Positions 10,130-20,599 are shown, numbered from the stretch's first letter. The stretch is 64,000 bases of DNA from Prorocentrum cordatum (GCA_963575745.1 CAUYUJ010005647.1:98184-162183); one strand, 5' to 3'. The notes: generated from the letters alone by a model not told the origin. Numbers and translations: made by a program.

Positions 10130-11240
10130 CTTAGTGCGCCGGATCGGGGGCGGTCAGGGGAGATGGGAGGGAGGGAGGTTTTCGAGAGCGTCCGCCGCCA
10201 GGGCGACTTGGTCCAAGTCGCGGAGGTCGATCCCCGTAGCGGGGAAGAGAGGGGGAGTGGGGCGGTCAGTGTTTCCCCACACGACCCAGGTGGTGACCGC
10301 GTGATCACCAGTGCGATTGAGGGCGCTGGCCCAAAAGGCTGGTGGGGATACGCGAAGCGTCTAGAATATAATTTCTGCTCATGGCTAAGGTGCCAGGAGT
10401 GGTTATTGGGAGCGATTCAGGGGTGTCAGGGCGCAACAGTTACGTTGATTCGCGGTGCTGAAGTCCCAGGAATGGTGGTCTGGCACGATTTTAGGATCGT
10501 CAAGACGCAGCAGTCAGGTCGACGCGTGGCGTTGAAGTCCCGAGTGGTGTTTTGGCACGCTTCAAGATTTTCACACGGTTGTCCCCCTAACGGGGCACTT
10601 CCCGCAGTGGAAATGAACACCTGTAAGGGCCTAGGAAGAGGGAGCTTGGAGCGAGGTCGTCTTCCAACATCGTTGATGAGCCTCTTGTTTGCACTGGTCA
10701 TCTCCCGCATCCTCCTCCTCCTGCTTCTCCGATTTCTCCTCCATCCTCTCCCTCTTGGGGTAGGACGTCTTATCCAACCCTTTATTAAGTTGCTCGTTCC
10801 TGCACACTTCCGATCAGGGCAACTCGTTTGGGCATCGTTCCTAGATGGACTGGTAGGGTTACGCGAAGCATCTAGACTATTGCTCCAATGTGGCCACTGA
10901 TATCTGAGCATGACCTCCAACGACGACCCCCAGAGGCCATCGTCCTTCGAACATCTGAAGCATGTTTTTCAATCTGTTTGTGCCTCCTTGCTCTTTCGCT
11001 TCCGAGGCTCCTCGAGCCTCAAGATGGCTCCGAACTCGCCCGAGCGAGCCCCAAGAGGGGCCATAAAAGCTCACTGGCGGCCGCAGGTGCCCCCCGAAGC
11101 GCCCTGGAGCTCCAGACGGGCGGAGCAGACTCAGTACTGCCTGCTTTGATCGAAGGCTTCCAGGACGGCTTCGAGGCTGCCCCGAAGAGGGCCTCGAGCG
11201 CTCCCCGAAGCGCCCCAGGAGAGCTCAGGCCGGCATGCGG
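10130..11240. other. no gene; short degenerate tandem repeats
   Basis: Between 10436 and 10570 a unit of about 75-80 bases is repeated twice (gttgattcgcggtgctgaagtccc...tggcacgattt against gtcgacgcgtggcgttgaagtccc...tggcacgctt). The motif tacgcgaagc(g/a)tctaga occurs at about 10349 and 10860. From 11040 to 11225 there are degenerate ccccgaagcgccc motifs like those of the CCAAGAGG minisatellite family. No protein or RNA gene is recognised. Confidence 0.5.
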
Positions 11241-11256
11241 AGGCACGCCCCTGCTC

Positions 11257-11480
11257 GCCATCGCTCGGACGCCCACTCCGTGTGCTCTCTTCGCTTTCGC
11301 GCGTGGCTTATTCGCCAAACGATCAAGGATGCTCCTCGATGGTCCTCGCCGAAGGACCTGTGGAGGCACGCTCCTCGATGCTCCTCGATGCTCCTAGATG
11401 GTCAAGGATGCTCCTCGATGGTCATAGATGATCAAGGATGCTCCTCGATGCTCCTCGATGGTCCACGCCCGAGCGATGCC
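11257..11480. mobile_element. CATCGCTCGG foldback element, copy A
   Basis: Starts ccatcgctcggacgcc and ends cgcccgagcgatgcc, terminal inverted repeats of about 12 bases. The inside shares cgcgtgg, ttcgccaaacgatcaag and ggtcctcgccgaagg with copy B. This copy is longer because the internal gctcctcgatg motif has expanded into about ten tandem units (11330-11460). Confidence 0.7.
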
Positions 11481-11605
11481 GGGGGGACCTGTGGAGGCAC
11501 GCCGCTGCTGGAACCTCCTGCCGGCCGTCTCCGCCAAGGGTTCGGCGGTGCCCGCGAGACGCCCGGCGACACCGGAGGGCCCGCGGGCAAGATGAAGGGG
11601 AACTG

Positions 11606-11760
11606 GGACACACACATACAGACACACCAATAAACAGATTCCCCATATGTTCCCAGATTTTCGGGGTTCTTGTCTTCCCCCCCAGTTCCCATATGTTCCA
11701 TACTTTCCTGGGAATCGAAGGTTAATTTTGTATGTGTGTGTGCGTGTTTTCCCCTCCTGA
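11606..11760. mobile_element. ACACA / CCCATATTTTCCC repeat element, copy 1
   Basis: An AT-richer block of about 155 bases. It has ggacacacacatacagacac at one end, a duplicated core (ccccatatgttcccag, then cccatatgttccata, with gttcttgtcttcccccc between) and tgtgtgtgtgcgtgttttcccc followed by tcctga at the other end. Further copies are at 14151, 26375, 53372 and 56711. It could be a MITE or another short nonautonomous element; no target duplication is certain. Confidence 0.7.
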
Positions 11761-12379
11761 CAAGAGTGGCATCAAATCGCCCATCGGCAGAATCTGAGCA
11801 ACAGACGAAAAAGCGAAGACTGACAACGAAATGCGTCTCCGCTTCAATCACCATCACGGAACTACGCGTTCACTGGAATGCTTATGCCGCGAAGGAGAGT
11901 GCAACACATGATCCCACTGATACAATGAACTATCAGTGTCACCTTAAGCTGCTCCAAATGATACATTTCGAAACTGTCATAATGCCGATGGCAAACATCC
12001 ACACAATAGTCAGTAGGAGGAACAATGGCACACTGGAGCTCGAGCCCTTCAACATAAGCCAAAGGCCAAATGCCGAACACATTGGACACGCTGACGTCTT
12101 GACTTTCATGGGGACTGCTCTGAAACACCTTATCGAGAACTGCCTCTTCTTGGCCGTGCTCATTATCTGCCCATTGCATCGTTGCCACTGCCATTGTCAT
12201 CATCCCTCCAGCAGGCTCTGCGGATGCGCCTAAGGAGGCAGAGCAGTGGATGCGGGAGACGGCAGAGCGAGGCCGAGGCACAGGATGGACCACGTGCGCA
12301 GCAGGGGGCGGGGAGACTTGGAAGCGCGAGGCACTGGGGCGAGAGGCAGGGACGCGCACGGGAAGGACGAGGGGGCGGG

Positions 12380-12545
12380 GAAGGGAGGAGATGCGCAGGG
12401 GAGCGGGGAGGAGGGGGGGGGGGGGACAGTGGGCTGAGCAGGGGAGGGGGGAGGAGGGGGCAGCGGGGAGGGGGGAGCGGGGAGGGGGGAGCGGGGGAGC
12501 GGGGGGGGAGGGAGAGAGGGGGGACGGGGGGGGGGGGGGGGACAG
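12380..12545. repeat. G-rich polypurine tract
   Basis: About 165 bases of gggga/ggggga runs, almost pure purine on the plus strand. It may form quadruplex or triplex structures. Not coding. Confidence 0.8.
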
Positions 12546-12708
12546 CGCGGGCAACATGCGGAAGGGATGCCTGGAGGCGGGGCCGGGCCGGAGACGAGAC
12601 GGCGAGGATGCACGGGCAGCGGGACGAGGGGACACGCGCAGGACGGGAGCGACGGGACTGAGCAGGCACGTGAGAGATGGACCGGCTCAGGGGGGAAGCG
12701 CCGACCCT

Positions 12709-12834
12709 GGCTATGGCTCGGACGTCCATTCCCTGTGCTTTCGGTTTCGCGCGTGGTTTTTTCGCCAAACGATCAAGGGTGCTCCTCGACGGTCCTCGCC
12801 GAAGGAAAAAGGCACACGTCCGAGCGATGCCAAG
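12709..12834. mobile_element. CATCGCTCGG foldback element, copy B
   Basis: Starts ggctatggctcggacgtcc (one changed arm base) and ends acgtccgagcgatgccaag. About 126 bases. The inside carries ttcgcgcgtgg, ttcgccaaacgatcaag and tcctcgccgaagg as in copy A. Confidence 0.7.
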
Positions 12835-12975
12835 AGGATCTGGAATCGGCGATCCGTCGCCGATGGATCGGCGACGCGCCCCCGACGGCGAACTCGCAGG
12901 CTCCTGGGCGGGGTGGTCGAGTGGAGGTCGACTTTCTGTGCGATTTCGCTGTCCATGCCAGGAGCGTGCGCAAAC

Positions 12976-13025
12976 GAAACGATGGACAGGAGCGTGCGAA
13001 ATCGCACGCTCCTGTCCATCGTTTC
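12976..13025. repeat. perfect 24-bp inverted repeat with 2-base loop
   Basis: Left arm 12976-12999 starts gaaacgatggac, loop aa, right arm 13002-13025 ends gtccatcgtttc. The arms are exact reverse complements. The left arm core (caggagcgtgcg) also occurs just upstream at 12958. No U-run follows, so a terminator reading is not supported. Confidence 0.85.
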
Positions 13026-13119
13026 TGTGGGGTTTCGCAGACCTTCTGTCCCAGCGGCGCGCGAAAACGAGACTCCGAAAGGGACGAACTTCGAATCCGA
13101 GAAGGCAGTAGTCGAAGTA

Positions 13120-13660
13120 GTAGTATTCGTAGTGTAGAAGTTGTGGCAGTATCAGTAGTGGCCGAGGAGCATGCTGTCGTCGGCCAGGCAGGGTGTGTAG
13201 TCGCGTCTCGTGTATTTTCGGTGGTTGGGGGTATTTTCGTTGAAGGAATAGTGCCCAGAACTACTTCTTCAACGACTGCTACCTCATTTAACGGGTTGCC
13301 ACCACGACGAAGAATACCAGGATTGTACCGTGATTTGTCGCGTGTCTCATGCCGTCTGCACTGAGATCTTTGGAGCGGCTGTGGCCACTAGCATCCCTAC
13401 TGATTTGCCGATGTCCGTTTTCTTTTACCAGCACAGAAAAGAAATAACGATCATACACAGGGGGAAGTGAAGCCACCACGGACAAATCAGGGCGGCGGCG
13501 GACGAGACTAAACGAAACCACGGCGAAAACAATCAATAGCGAAAACGAAAACGAAAACGGGACCCTCCGCGAAAGAGTTCATAGTGGAGCAGACGACAGC
13601 GAAAACGATCTGGCCCGAAACAGGTAACAGTCTCGTTTCTTCACGCGTCGCCGGGACAGT
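13120..13660. other. no gene; scattered GCGAAAAC motifs
   Basis: Between 13510 and 13620 the motif gcgaaaacg(a) occurs repeatedly, including cgaaaacgaaaacgaaaacg. The reverse form tttcgctgtcg recurs at 54.2-54.4 kb. No coding signal is seen. Confidence 0.45.
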
Positions 13661-13696
13661 ATTCCCGCCCGAGCCTACTCAATCGTCCCCCCCTGC

Positions 13697-13816
13697 AATC
13701 GCTCGGACGCCCACTCCCCGTGCACTGCTTGGTTTCGTGCGTGCCTCTTCTCAGGAGGGCCCAAGATGCTCCCGACCTCGCCGAAGAAAAAGAGCACACG
13801 GCCGAGCGATGCCAAG
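13697..13816. mobile_element. CATCGCTCGG foldback element, copy C
   Basis: Starts atcgctcggacgcccac and ends acggccgagcgatgccaag, about 120 bases. The inside is diverged but keeps tttcgtgcgtg and cctcgccgaag. It lies 90 bases from copy D in the same orientation. Confidence 0.75.
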
Positions 13817-13906
13817 CCCCCTGACGTCGCCCCTGACCAGTGCGTCTCTGGACTCGGGGCTCTCCAGCGTGCTCCAGGGGAGACCAGGGGGCACGGGTCT
13901 TGCTTG

Positions 13907-14032
13907 CCATCGCTCGGACGTCCATTCCCCGTCCATTTTTCGGCCTCGTGCGCTGATTTTTCGCAAGGTGGTCCAGGATACTCCTCGAGGGCCCTCGTCG
14001 AATAAAAATGCACACGCCCGAGCGATGCCAAG
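13907..14032. mobile_element. CATCGCTCGG foldback element, copy D
   Basis: Starts ccatcgctcggacgtcc and ends cgcccgagcgatgcca, about 126 bases. The inside has cctcgtgcgctgatttttcgc and cctcgtcgaataaaa, aligning with copies A-C. Confidence 0.75.
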
Positions 14033-14150
14033 GGTGTCGCTCGCTTGCTGCCACACCCGGCGGCTGCCGACTCTACACGCGCGTGCACACGCACACACAC
14101 ACAAGAGCAGACACGAGCAGCATCCACAGGCTTTTTGCTAAAGGGAAATT

Positions 14151-14302
14151 AGGACACACAGATAAATACACACAAATAAAAATAGTCCCCATATTTTCCC
14201 ATATTTTCTGGGTTTTTGTCTTCCCCCCCAATTCCCATATTTTCCCATATTTTCTGGGGAGTCGACGAATAATTGTGTCTGTGTGTTTCTTCCCCTCTTG
14301 AT
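14151..14302. mobile_element. ACACA / CCCATATTTTCCC repeat element, copy 2
   Basis: aggacacacagataaataca at one end. The core is present twice (cccatattttcccatatttt, then again after gtttttgtcttcccccc), followed by gtcgacgaataattgtgtct and tgtgtttcttcccctc. This is the best preserved copy, with the internal duplication exact over about 25 bases. Confidence 0.75.
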
Positions 14303-14474
14303 CTGCTCCAATTGGCCGAGGGACGTCCACCACGGCGAGAGCCGCAGAGTGGGCTGCGGCAAACTGGCCGAACTCGCATGCGCACGCACAGGAGCAGGCA
14401 CAAGCGTTCGCAGGCAGGCGCACACTCACCAGCACACACACACACACACATTGGCGGCGCGCACAAGGGGGTGG

Positions 14475-14598
14475 AGGGAGGGGGAGGGCTTCTTAGAAGG
14501 AGGCTGCTTCTTAGAAGGCGCCGGCCTTGCATCTACAGATCAGGCCCGCGCCTTCTAAGAAGCAGGGGTGCTTCTAAGAAGCCCTCCCCCCTCCCCCT
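14475..14598. repeat. foldback element, arms about 48 bp (CTTCTTAGAAGG type)
   Basis: The left arm has gggagggcttcttagaagg and then ctgcttcttagaaggcgc. The right arm has gcgccttctaagaagcag and then tgcttctaagaagccctcc. They are near-perfect reverse complements around a loop of about 26 bases (cggccttgcatctacagatc...). The arm and loop motifs recur in the 82-bp tandem array at 20.1-20.3 kb. Confidence 0.85.
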
Positions 14599-14602
14599 GT
14601 CG

Positions 14603-15070
14603 GACAAGGAGAAGGAAACCAAGGCACCCCTCACCTCCCGCCGCCGCAAGAAAACAGCGACGGCGCGCGGCTGAACACAAGCGCACACGGTTCCAAGGAG
14701 AACGCACGCTCAAAGCCTGCGCTCGTCGGGAAGCCAGGGCAGCCTAGACCTTCGGGGAGGCTGTAACCGGTTGCAGGGAGAAAGGCAGCCAGAAAGGCTA
14801 ACATGGAACTGGCGACTGGCGGCCGACAAGCGCTTACAGCGGCTCCCACGCAACCGCACTACGACCAAGTCGAGGAGTGATCAGTCGTGCGGCTTAGGCA
14901 AGGGATCAGAAATGCATCACCATCCTCTTACTCTTATGCACCAGCCAAATCGGGGTGTAGCTGAACAAGAGATTGCAGATCCAAGCGGCCAGAGGAAGAA
15001 CGGAACTGAATGAAAGAAGATAGTGCTGAAGATGAACCCGGCACGACCCCAATCCGGGAAAAGTTTCTTA
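14603..15070. other. no gene recognised
   Basis: Mixed sequence without convincing coding, RNA or repeat structure. Confidence 0.35.
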
Positions 15071-15075
15071 AACGG

Positions 15076-15405
15076 TATTGCTTGGCATTGCTGTGCATTG
15101 CTTAGCATTGCTTGGCATTGCTTGGCGTTCCTGGACGTTCCTTGGCGTTGCTTGGCTTTGCTTTGTATTGCTCGGCGTTGTTTGGTATTACTTGGCACTG
15201 CTTTGCATTGCTTTGCTTGGCAATCCTTGGCATTGCTTGGCGTTGTTCGGCGTTGCTTGTCGTTGCTTGTCATTGCTTGGCAATGCTTGGCATTGCTTGG
15301 CGTTGCTTAATTTGCATTGATTTGCTTGGCATTGCTTGGCGTTGCCTGGCGCTGCTGTGCGCTTGGCTAGATTTTGCTTTGCTGTTGCATTGCTTGGCAA
15401 GTACG
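15076..15405. repeat. 10-bp minisatellite, GGCATTGCTT unit
   Basis: About 30 imperfect units of ttggcattgc/ttggcgttgc in tandem. Because the period is not a multiple of three, the same array gives Ala/Leu/Cys-rich frames in every phase, so the apparent proteins here are artefacts. Confidence 0.9.
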
Positions 15406-15699
15406 ACGAAGCAACCTGGGCAATCTAGGCAAATGACAATTCATTGTCTTTCCCTGGTAGCGATCGGCATCCAAAGGGGAAAAGGGGGTTCGGGCGGGAG
15501 GGTAACGGTAACGGCGGCCGCAGCGTGCACCCGCCAAGGTGCGTCCGCGCCACTGGCGCATCAATCACCTGTGTGCACCATAGCATGTAGAGGGGGTGTC
15601 CAGGCCACCCGCCCCAAAAACGATCGTTACGGTTACTAAGGGAGGGTCTGGCCCAGGAAACGAGCGTTACCCTCGGGAGGAAAAAAACAAAAACGCTCA

Positions 15700-15835
15700 C
15701 CAAACCGGCAAGCGGCCAAGCAACCTGGGCAACCGGGCAACCAGACATCTGGGCAACCGTGGGCGACCGGGCAACCGGTCAACTGGGCAACTCGGTGGAG
15801 GCCAGGCAACCCGAGAAATAAGGCTGGGCAACAAC
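15700..15835. repeat. GGGCAACC short tandem/dispersed units
   Basis: About ten units of gggcaacc or close variants spaced 8-20 bases apart (caacctgggcaaccgggcaa and so on). A shorter relative (caacctgggcaatctaggca) is at about 15412, right after the 10-bp minisatellite. Confidence 0.75.
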
Positions 15836-15967
15836 GCGCACCCACCAGCTCTTCAAAAACAAGTAGTAAGAACCCCTTCGGCGTAGGCAAGCCTAATTGG
15901 GAAATTGCATGAGTTAGCCGGTGAGCCACGTACGTCGCAGCCGAAGTAGGAAGCCAATCAAGAAAGG

Positions 15968-16200
15968 AACACACACCCACACAAACGCCCGCACTATTTG
16001 GCGTCGCGGCGTAGAAAAACGACCGCCCGCACACACACAGGCACACACGCACGCACGCACGCACGTACGCACACACACATACGCACATTTGCGAATACCC
16101 ACACACTCACACACACATCCAAACACGCATAAGCACATGTACGCAATCGCGCACACCCACACACACACTCACGAGCACAGTCGCACGCACACAATTGTTC
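15968..16200. repeat. CA/CACG-rich low-complexity tract
   Basis: Runs of acacac, cgcacgcacg and cacacaca over about 230 bases, interrupted by short unique pieces. Open frames across it are Thr/His or Cys/Val repeats only. Confidence 0.85.
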
Positions 16201-16639
16201 TCGCCGTACACATGCGCACGAGGACCCCGAATTACCTGTGGTCCCAAATGCAACGGCCAAGATGCACAAATACAAGGAACGAGGATGGGCGAGGGCCGAG
16301 CTGGACGGAGGGCGCGAGGAGGTGCAGACAACGGCCCCCCTTGGCACACTCTCTGGCCAGTAAGGGCGCGGCGCTGGCACGAGGCCGGGCCAGAGAGTGA
16401 AGGGGCCCCCCAATGCGGCTTTCCCTTCTGGCTGCACAGCAGCTCGCCGCTCGTGCCACGGCAGACCGTCAGAGCAAAGGGGGGGGTCCCGGGTCCGAAG
16501 GCCGCCCTCCCTGGGGGCCCTGGGAAGTCCGGGAGGGGGGGGGATCGCTGGCGTTGGCCGGCCCCGGCCGTAAGGCCTTCCCAGTGAAGACGAATGTGGG
16601 GGGGATGACGAGGAAAATGGCGACGAAGAGGAGGGAGGA

Positions 16640-16712
16640 GGACGGAGAGGAGGAGGACGAGGAAGAGGAGGAGGAGGAGGAGGAGGACGAGGAGGAGGAG
16701 GAGGAGGAGGCC
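16640..16712. repeat. GGA/GAG trinucleotide microsatellite
   Basis: Tandem gaggag with a few gac interruptions, purine-rich on the plus strand. A short TA dinucleotide run follows further on at about 16945-16962. Confidence 0.9.
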
Positions 16713-17394
16713 GAACCGATGGTGCGAATCGCGGCTGTCATGCCTGGAGCAGGCGCTGCCTTGATCTGTGGAGTTCTCTGGCGCCGCGCTGGCGACGTGA
16801 TCCCACCGAGGGTTTGGCCACGTCCAGAAAGCTCTGGCGTGCTCGGTGCTGGGAGGCTGGCAGCTATACAATATCACTTGCCCGTGCCATGCCCGTCCTG
16901 GACCCCTGTGTGGTACAAGATATATGTATCTATAGATGCATGTGTATATATATATATATATGTATAAACTCGTGGTCCTGGCTGAGAGGTTTCAAGCTGA
17001 TCCGAGGCCTGAGGTGAGCCTGGCGGTAGCCAATGGTGAGGATGAGAGGTGCCAGCTTCCGAGACGAAGCCGAACCGAACGCCCCTGGCGTTTACCTCCC
17101 ATCAGGCTGCATCTCGAGTAACAGCGCTCTTCGAATCGGGTCGATGGCAATAGTATAGGCAGCGTTGGCTGCAGGCGCGCTGTCTAAGATCGGAAGCTGT
17201 GATGCGCTTGATGCAAGCTGGCAGAGTCCAGGCGAAGGTAGCCCCAGGTCGGCTGTTGATAATGTATGTATCTCATCGTGGTCGGAGAGCCTTTCACGCT
17301 GGAGACAAACGCGAGCCAATTGCGAAATTCGCCAGCCCAACGGGCCAGACGCGTGATAAAATCTCCATTAAGAGCTTCAGAGTCTTTCTAGTTC

Positions 17395-18060
17395 GTGGCG
17401 GCCACTGGGACCAGGACGAAGAGTACCCAGCAAACTCCCGGCAAGATCGGGCCACGGATGCCGGAACTCCTGGGCGCGGCTCTGCCAGAGCGCCCCAGGA
17501 ACGCCCCAAGGAGACGCAGGCCCCACGGCCTCAGACCCAGAGCGTTCCAAGATGGCCCAAGTTTGTCTCGTGTGACGGCCCAAGGGGCGCCCAAGACGCG
17601 CCCACGACGTCCAAGGCTCCAAGACGACCCCGAGAGGCGCCCGAAGAGGCAAAACTCACTGATTTGGCTTAGGTGTTTGAAAGATTTAGGCGTTACAGCC
17701 TTTTCAAGCTTCAGACCGCCCAGGACGACCCACGAGCCGCAGTCAGCCCATGAGGCTCCCAGGACGGCCCAGAGATGGCTCAAGAGGGCCCGAAGACGGC
17801 CCAATAGGCTTCCACAGAGGCTCCCATGGGGCCCCAAGAGGGGGTACCCGAACAGACATCGAGCCATTCCCCGAAAGATGGCCCCCGAGACCAGCAGCAG
17901 GTCCCCTAGAAGCCATCAAGAGGCTCCTGGAAGCCCAGAAGGATGCCCCACAGGGGCCCTCAAGAGGCCCCGGGAGGTCCGGCAAATACCGCCAAGAGGC
18001 CCCCGAGAGGCCTCCCAAGAGACCAAAGAGGCGTAGTGTCCGCGACCCAATTTGGTCCCC
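17395..18060. repeat. CCAAGAGGCCCC degenerate minisatellite block, copy 1
   Basis: Dozens of imperfect ccaagagg/ccaagatgg/cccgaagagg units spaced about 10-14 bases. An AT-richer core without the motif lies at about 17650-17705. Upstream flank 17286-17470 (ccagcccaacgggccagacgcg, then acgaagagtacccagcaaa and cccggcaagatc) matches 18440-18580. The frames through it are Arg/Pro-rich in all phases, so none is taken as a gene. Confidence 0.8.
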
Positions 18061-18089
18061 TCAGTGCCCCAAGAAACCGTCGAGAGGTC

Positions 18090-18380
<291 letters not shown>

Positions 18381-18419
18381 ATCCTCATTCTCGCCCGCCA
18401 TGGGCACACCTCAACATGG

Positions 18420-19160
18420 GCTGGTGGAATGAGCGAAGCGGTTCAATTCGCTGGCCCAACGGGCCGGAGGCGTGCTAAGATCTCCTGTAACTGGTTAACA
18501 ATAGTTCTATTTCGCGCGCGCGGGGCGGCCCCTGAAGGTCCCCGGACGAAAAGTAACCCGGCAAAATCCCGGCAAGGTCCCGGGCAGGTCACGGGTGGTC
18601 CGACTCAGAGATGGTGTTCCTCCTGGGCGCCGCCCTCGAGTCTCTCCAGAGAGCCCCAAGGGCCGCGAGGCCGCCAAGAGCCCCCCAAGATGGTTCCAGA
18701 GTGCTCCAAGATGCCACACGCTCGCTTCAAGACGCCCAAGATGGCTCCCAGACGCCCCAACAGGCCCCCAAGAGGCGTCCCAAGAGGGCCCCAAGAGGAA
18801 ACAATCGTCCCATTCTTTAAACAAAACGTATATTTTTAGCAGAGTCGCCACTTGAGCTTTCACAACGTCGAAAGCGGCCCAAGAGGCCCCCAAGATCGCC
18901 CCAAGACGGCCCAAGAGGCCTCCAAGAGGGCCCCAAAACCGCCCCAGAGGGCCCCAAGACGACCCAAGAGACCTCCAAGACAGCCCAAGAGGCTCCCAAG
19001 ACGGCTCCAAGAGGGGGTCCAGGGTCCAGACGGGAGACACGCACGGATATTTCGACCCCTCGGCCCCGAGAGGCCCCCAGAAACACCCAATAAGATGCCC
19101 CCACGAGGCCCTCAGGAGGCCCCCAAGCGGCCCCGCAAGTGCCAGCGATGCTACAATAAG
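18420..19160. repeat. CCAAGAGGCCCC degenerate minisatellite block, copy 2
   Basis: A unit of about 740 bases that starts ctggtggaatgagcgaagcg. The same start recurs at about 19163 (ccggcggaatgagcgaagcg), which marks the unit boundary. It shares the flank with block 1 (ctggcccaacgggccggagg, then aaaatcccggcaaggtccc) and carries an AT-rich core at about 18815-18870. A third relative is at 45.47-46.13 kb. Confidence 0.75.
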
Positions 19161-19199
19161 GGCCGGCGGAATGAGCGAAGCGATTGAATCATATAGAAA

Positions 19200-19702
19200 G
19201 AAGACACAACACTGCATGCACCTCGAGCTTCCCGGCGCTTCCCTTGCACAATCTGGACACTTCCCTCCTCCTCCGCCTCCTATCTTCCCCTCCTCATCGG
19301 AAGCCCCTCAGCAGACGCATGCGAATGGCCACCCGAAAAGCACCCGAACTTCGAAATAAGTGCCTCCGAACAGAAGCTGGCCTCCTACGGTGGGGGTCCC
19401 AAAAACCTGTGGTGACAGACCGTGCGGCGGTGACCTCGAAATTGCGAAGGATCCCACTGCACGGTCCGTCACCGTGCGGCTTGGGGAGTTGGGACCCTGG
19501 AGGCCCCAATCGCCCGAGACACAGCCCCAGAGAACGACCCGAATCTCGAAACCGTGCGGCGACCCGAATCCCCACTGGCCCACCACTGGGTGTGGTCACC
19601 ACACCGCTTGGAAGCCCCGTGCGTCTGACGGACCTCTGTCGGGGGAGCGCCGACATGTATTAGCGATCCATGGATTGGGCGCGTGGTCACCAAATCCATG
19701 GA
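19200..19702. other. no gene; scattered accgtgcggc motifs
   Basis: Between 19400 and 19630 accgtgcggc recurs about four times with gacccgaatc, suggesting a small diverged repeat. The flank atccatggat occurs twice (19665-19675 and 19694-19703). Nothing coding is seen. Confidence 0.4.
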
Positions 19703-19896
19703 TCGGGAGCGGCCAAGAGGGGGGAGTCCAAGAGGGGGGGGTGCAAATCATGACCGGCGGCATGTGCGCGGCCCAGCGGGGGGGCCAGGGACGTAATGAA
19801 ATAAGAAGAGGCGCCATGAAATTTGGGGAAATATCATGACCCCCGCCATGATATATCCCCCCACCTAGTCATCACCCCCCTCTTTTCCGCCCCTGA
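19703..19896. mobile_element. 194-bp MITE, copy 1, TSD ATGGA
   Basis: The left end tcgggagcggccaagagggg and the reverse complement of the right end match at 18 of 22 bases. The element is flanked by the exact 5-base duplication atgga (19698-19702 and 19897-19901). The inside has a smaller palindrome, atatcatg...catgatat. It is nearly identical in sequence and identical in length to 24575-24768. No coding capacity, so it must be moved by a transposase encoded elsewhere. Confidence 0.93.
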
Positions 19897-20079
19897 ATGG
19901 ATCGGGGGAGGTGCCCTCCCCAAAATGCGGCAGGTGCCGCCTCGTTCGGCGGCGGAAGTCCGCGATGTCCAACGGGAACGGGACCCGTCGCTCATCCACG
20001 CCCCCTGAATCCATGTCTGCGATCGCCTGACTCTGGACGTTGTCCCCAGAAGTTCCCGGGAGGCCCCGGCAGGGCCAAG

Positions 20080-20335
20080 AGCCCGCCACCTGGAAGGCGC
20101 TGGCCCTAGACCTGTAGACGAGGCCCGCGCCCTCTGAGAAGCAGGCGGTGCCTCTGCGAAGAGCGCGCTACCTAGAAGGCCCTGGCCCTGGACCTGTAGC
20201 CGAGGCCCGCGCCCTCTGAGAGGCAGGGGGTGCTTCTGCGAAGAGCGCGCCACGCAGAAGGCCCTGGCCCTGGACCTGTAGCCGAGGCCCGCGCCCTCTG
20301 AGAGGCAGGGGGTGCTTCTGAGGAGCCCCCGGGGG
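20080..20335. repeat. 82-bp tandem repeat, three copies, related to the 14.5 kb foldback
   Basis: Three units, anchored on ctggccct(a/g)gacctgtag at 20099, 20181 and 20263. Each also has gaggcccgcgccctctgag and gcaggcggtgcctctg or a variant. Motif order matches the foldback at 14475-14598 (agaaggcgccggcc, ctacag, aggcccgcgcc, agaagcagg). Confidence 0.85.
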
Positions 20336-20366
20336 GCTCCACTCCGAAACGGCCCCACGACCAGAA

Positions 20367-20388
20367 CGCGACTAGAATTCTAGTCGCG
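20367..20388. repeat. perfect 22-bp palindrome
   Basis: cgcgactagaa followed directly by its reverse complement ttctagtcgcg, with no loop. The half-site gcgactagaa recurs twice more within the next 35 bases. Confidence 0.9.
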
Positions 20389-20599
20389 ACAAGGCCGCGA
20401 CTAGAACGCGACTAGAACCACTACTTAACCACCACGATACAGCAAAACCAATGCCTTACCAAGCCCCCCCCTCCCCCCCACACCCCTCTGCGCGTGGCCG
20501 ATCGGAGGCCCCGTGCTCCGAAGGGCCTCTGGAGGTCGTCCCCAGAGGCCCTAGCGAGGCTGAGCAAAACAAATGCAGTATTTTTCCAAGAAAAAAATG

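Larger units (their letters stand above)
4096..10308 (-). pseudogene. UPF1/DNA2-like superfamily 1 helicase gene, disrupted (whole locus)
   Basis: Read together, four adjacent minus-strand reading segments give one long protein. It has an N-terminal CCHH zinc finger, a long N-terminal region, a complete superfamily 1 helicase core (Walker A, SNTA motif Ia, DEAG, GDPNQLPP, YRMHP, motifs V and VI) and a C-terminal region with several Cys pairs. Proteins of this family unwind RNA or DNA 5' to 3' using ATP and act in mRNA decay, replication or element mobility. The frame changes at about 8005 and again at about 6200, and stops interrupt it at 6953 (TAA) and 4651 (TGA) while coding character continues in the same frame on both sides. 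The breaks could be pseudogene decay, short unrecognised introns or assembly indels. An intron of about 105 bases could remove the TAA. No intron is needed across the first 2 kb. The first upstream Met is at 10308, but the Met at 10056 is preferred because the 250 bases before it include the cccagggagg repeat. The domain assignment is firm; whether the gene is active is not. Confidence 0.8.

Noticed and set aside
12976-13025. Rho-independent terminator
   Set aside because: No U-run follows, no upstream gene ends here, and the sequence is nuclear eukaryotic in character.
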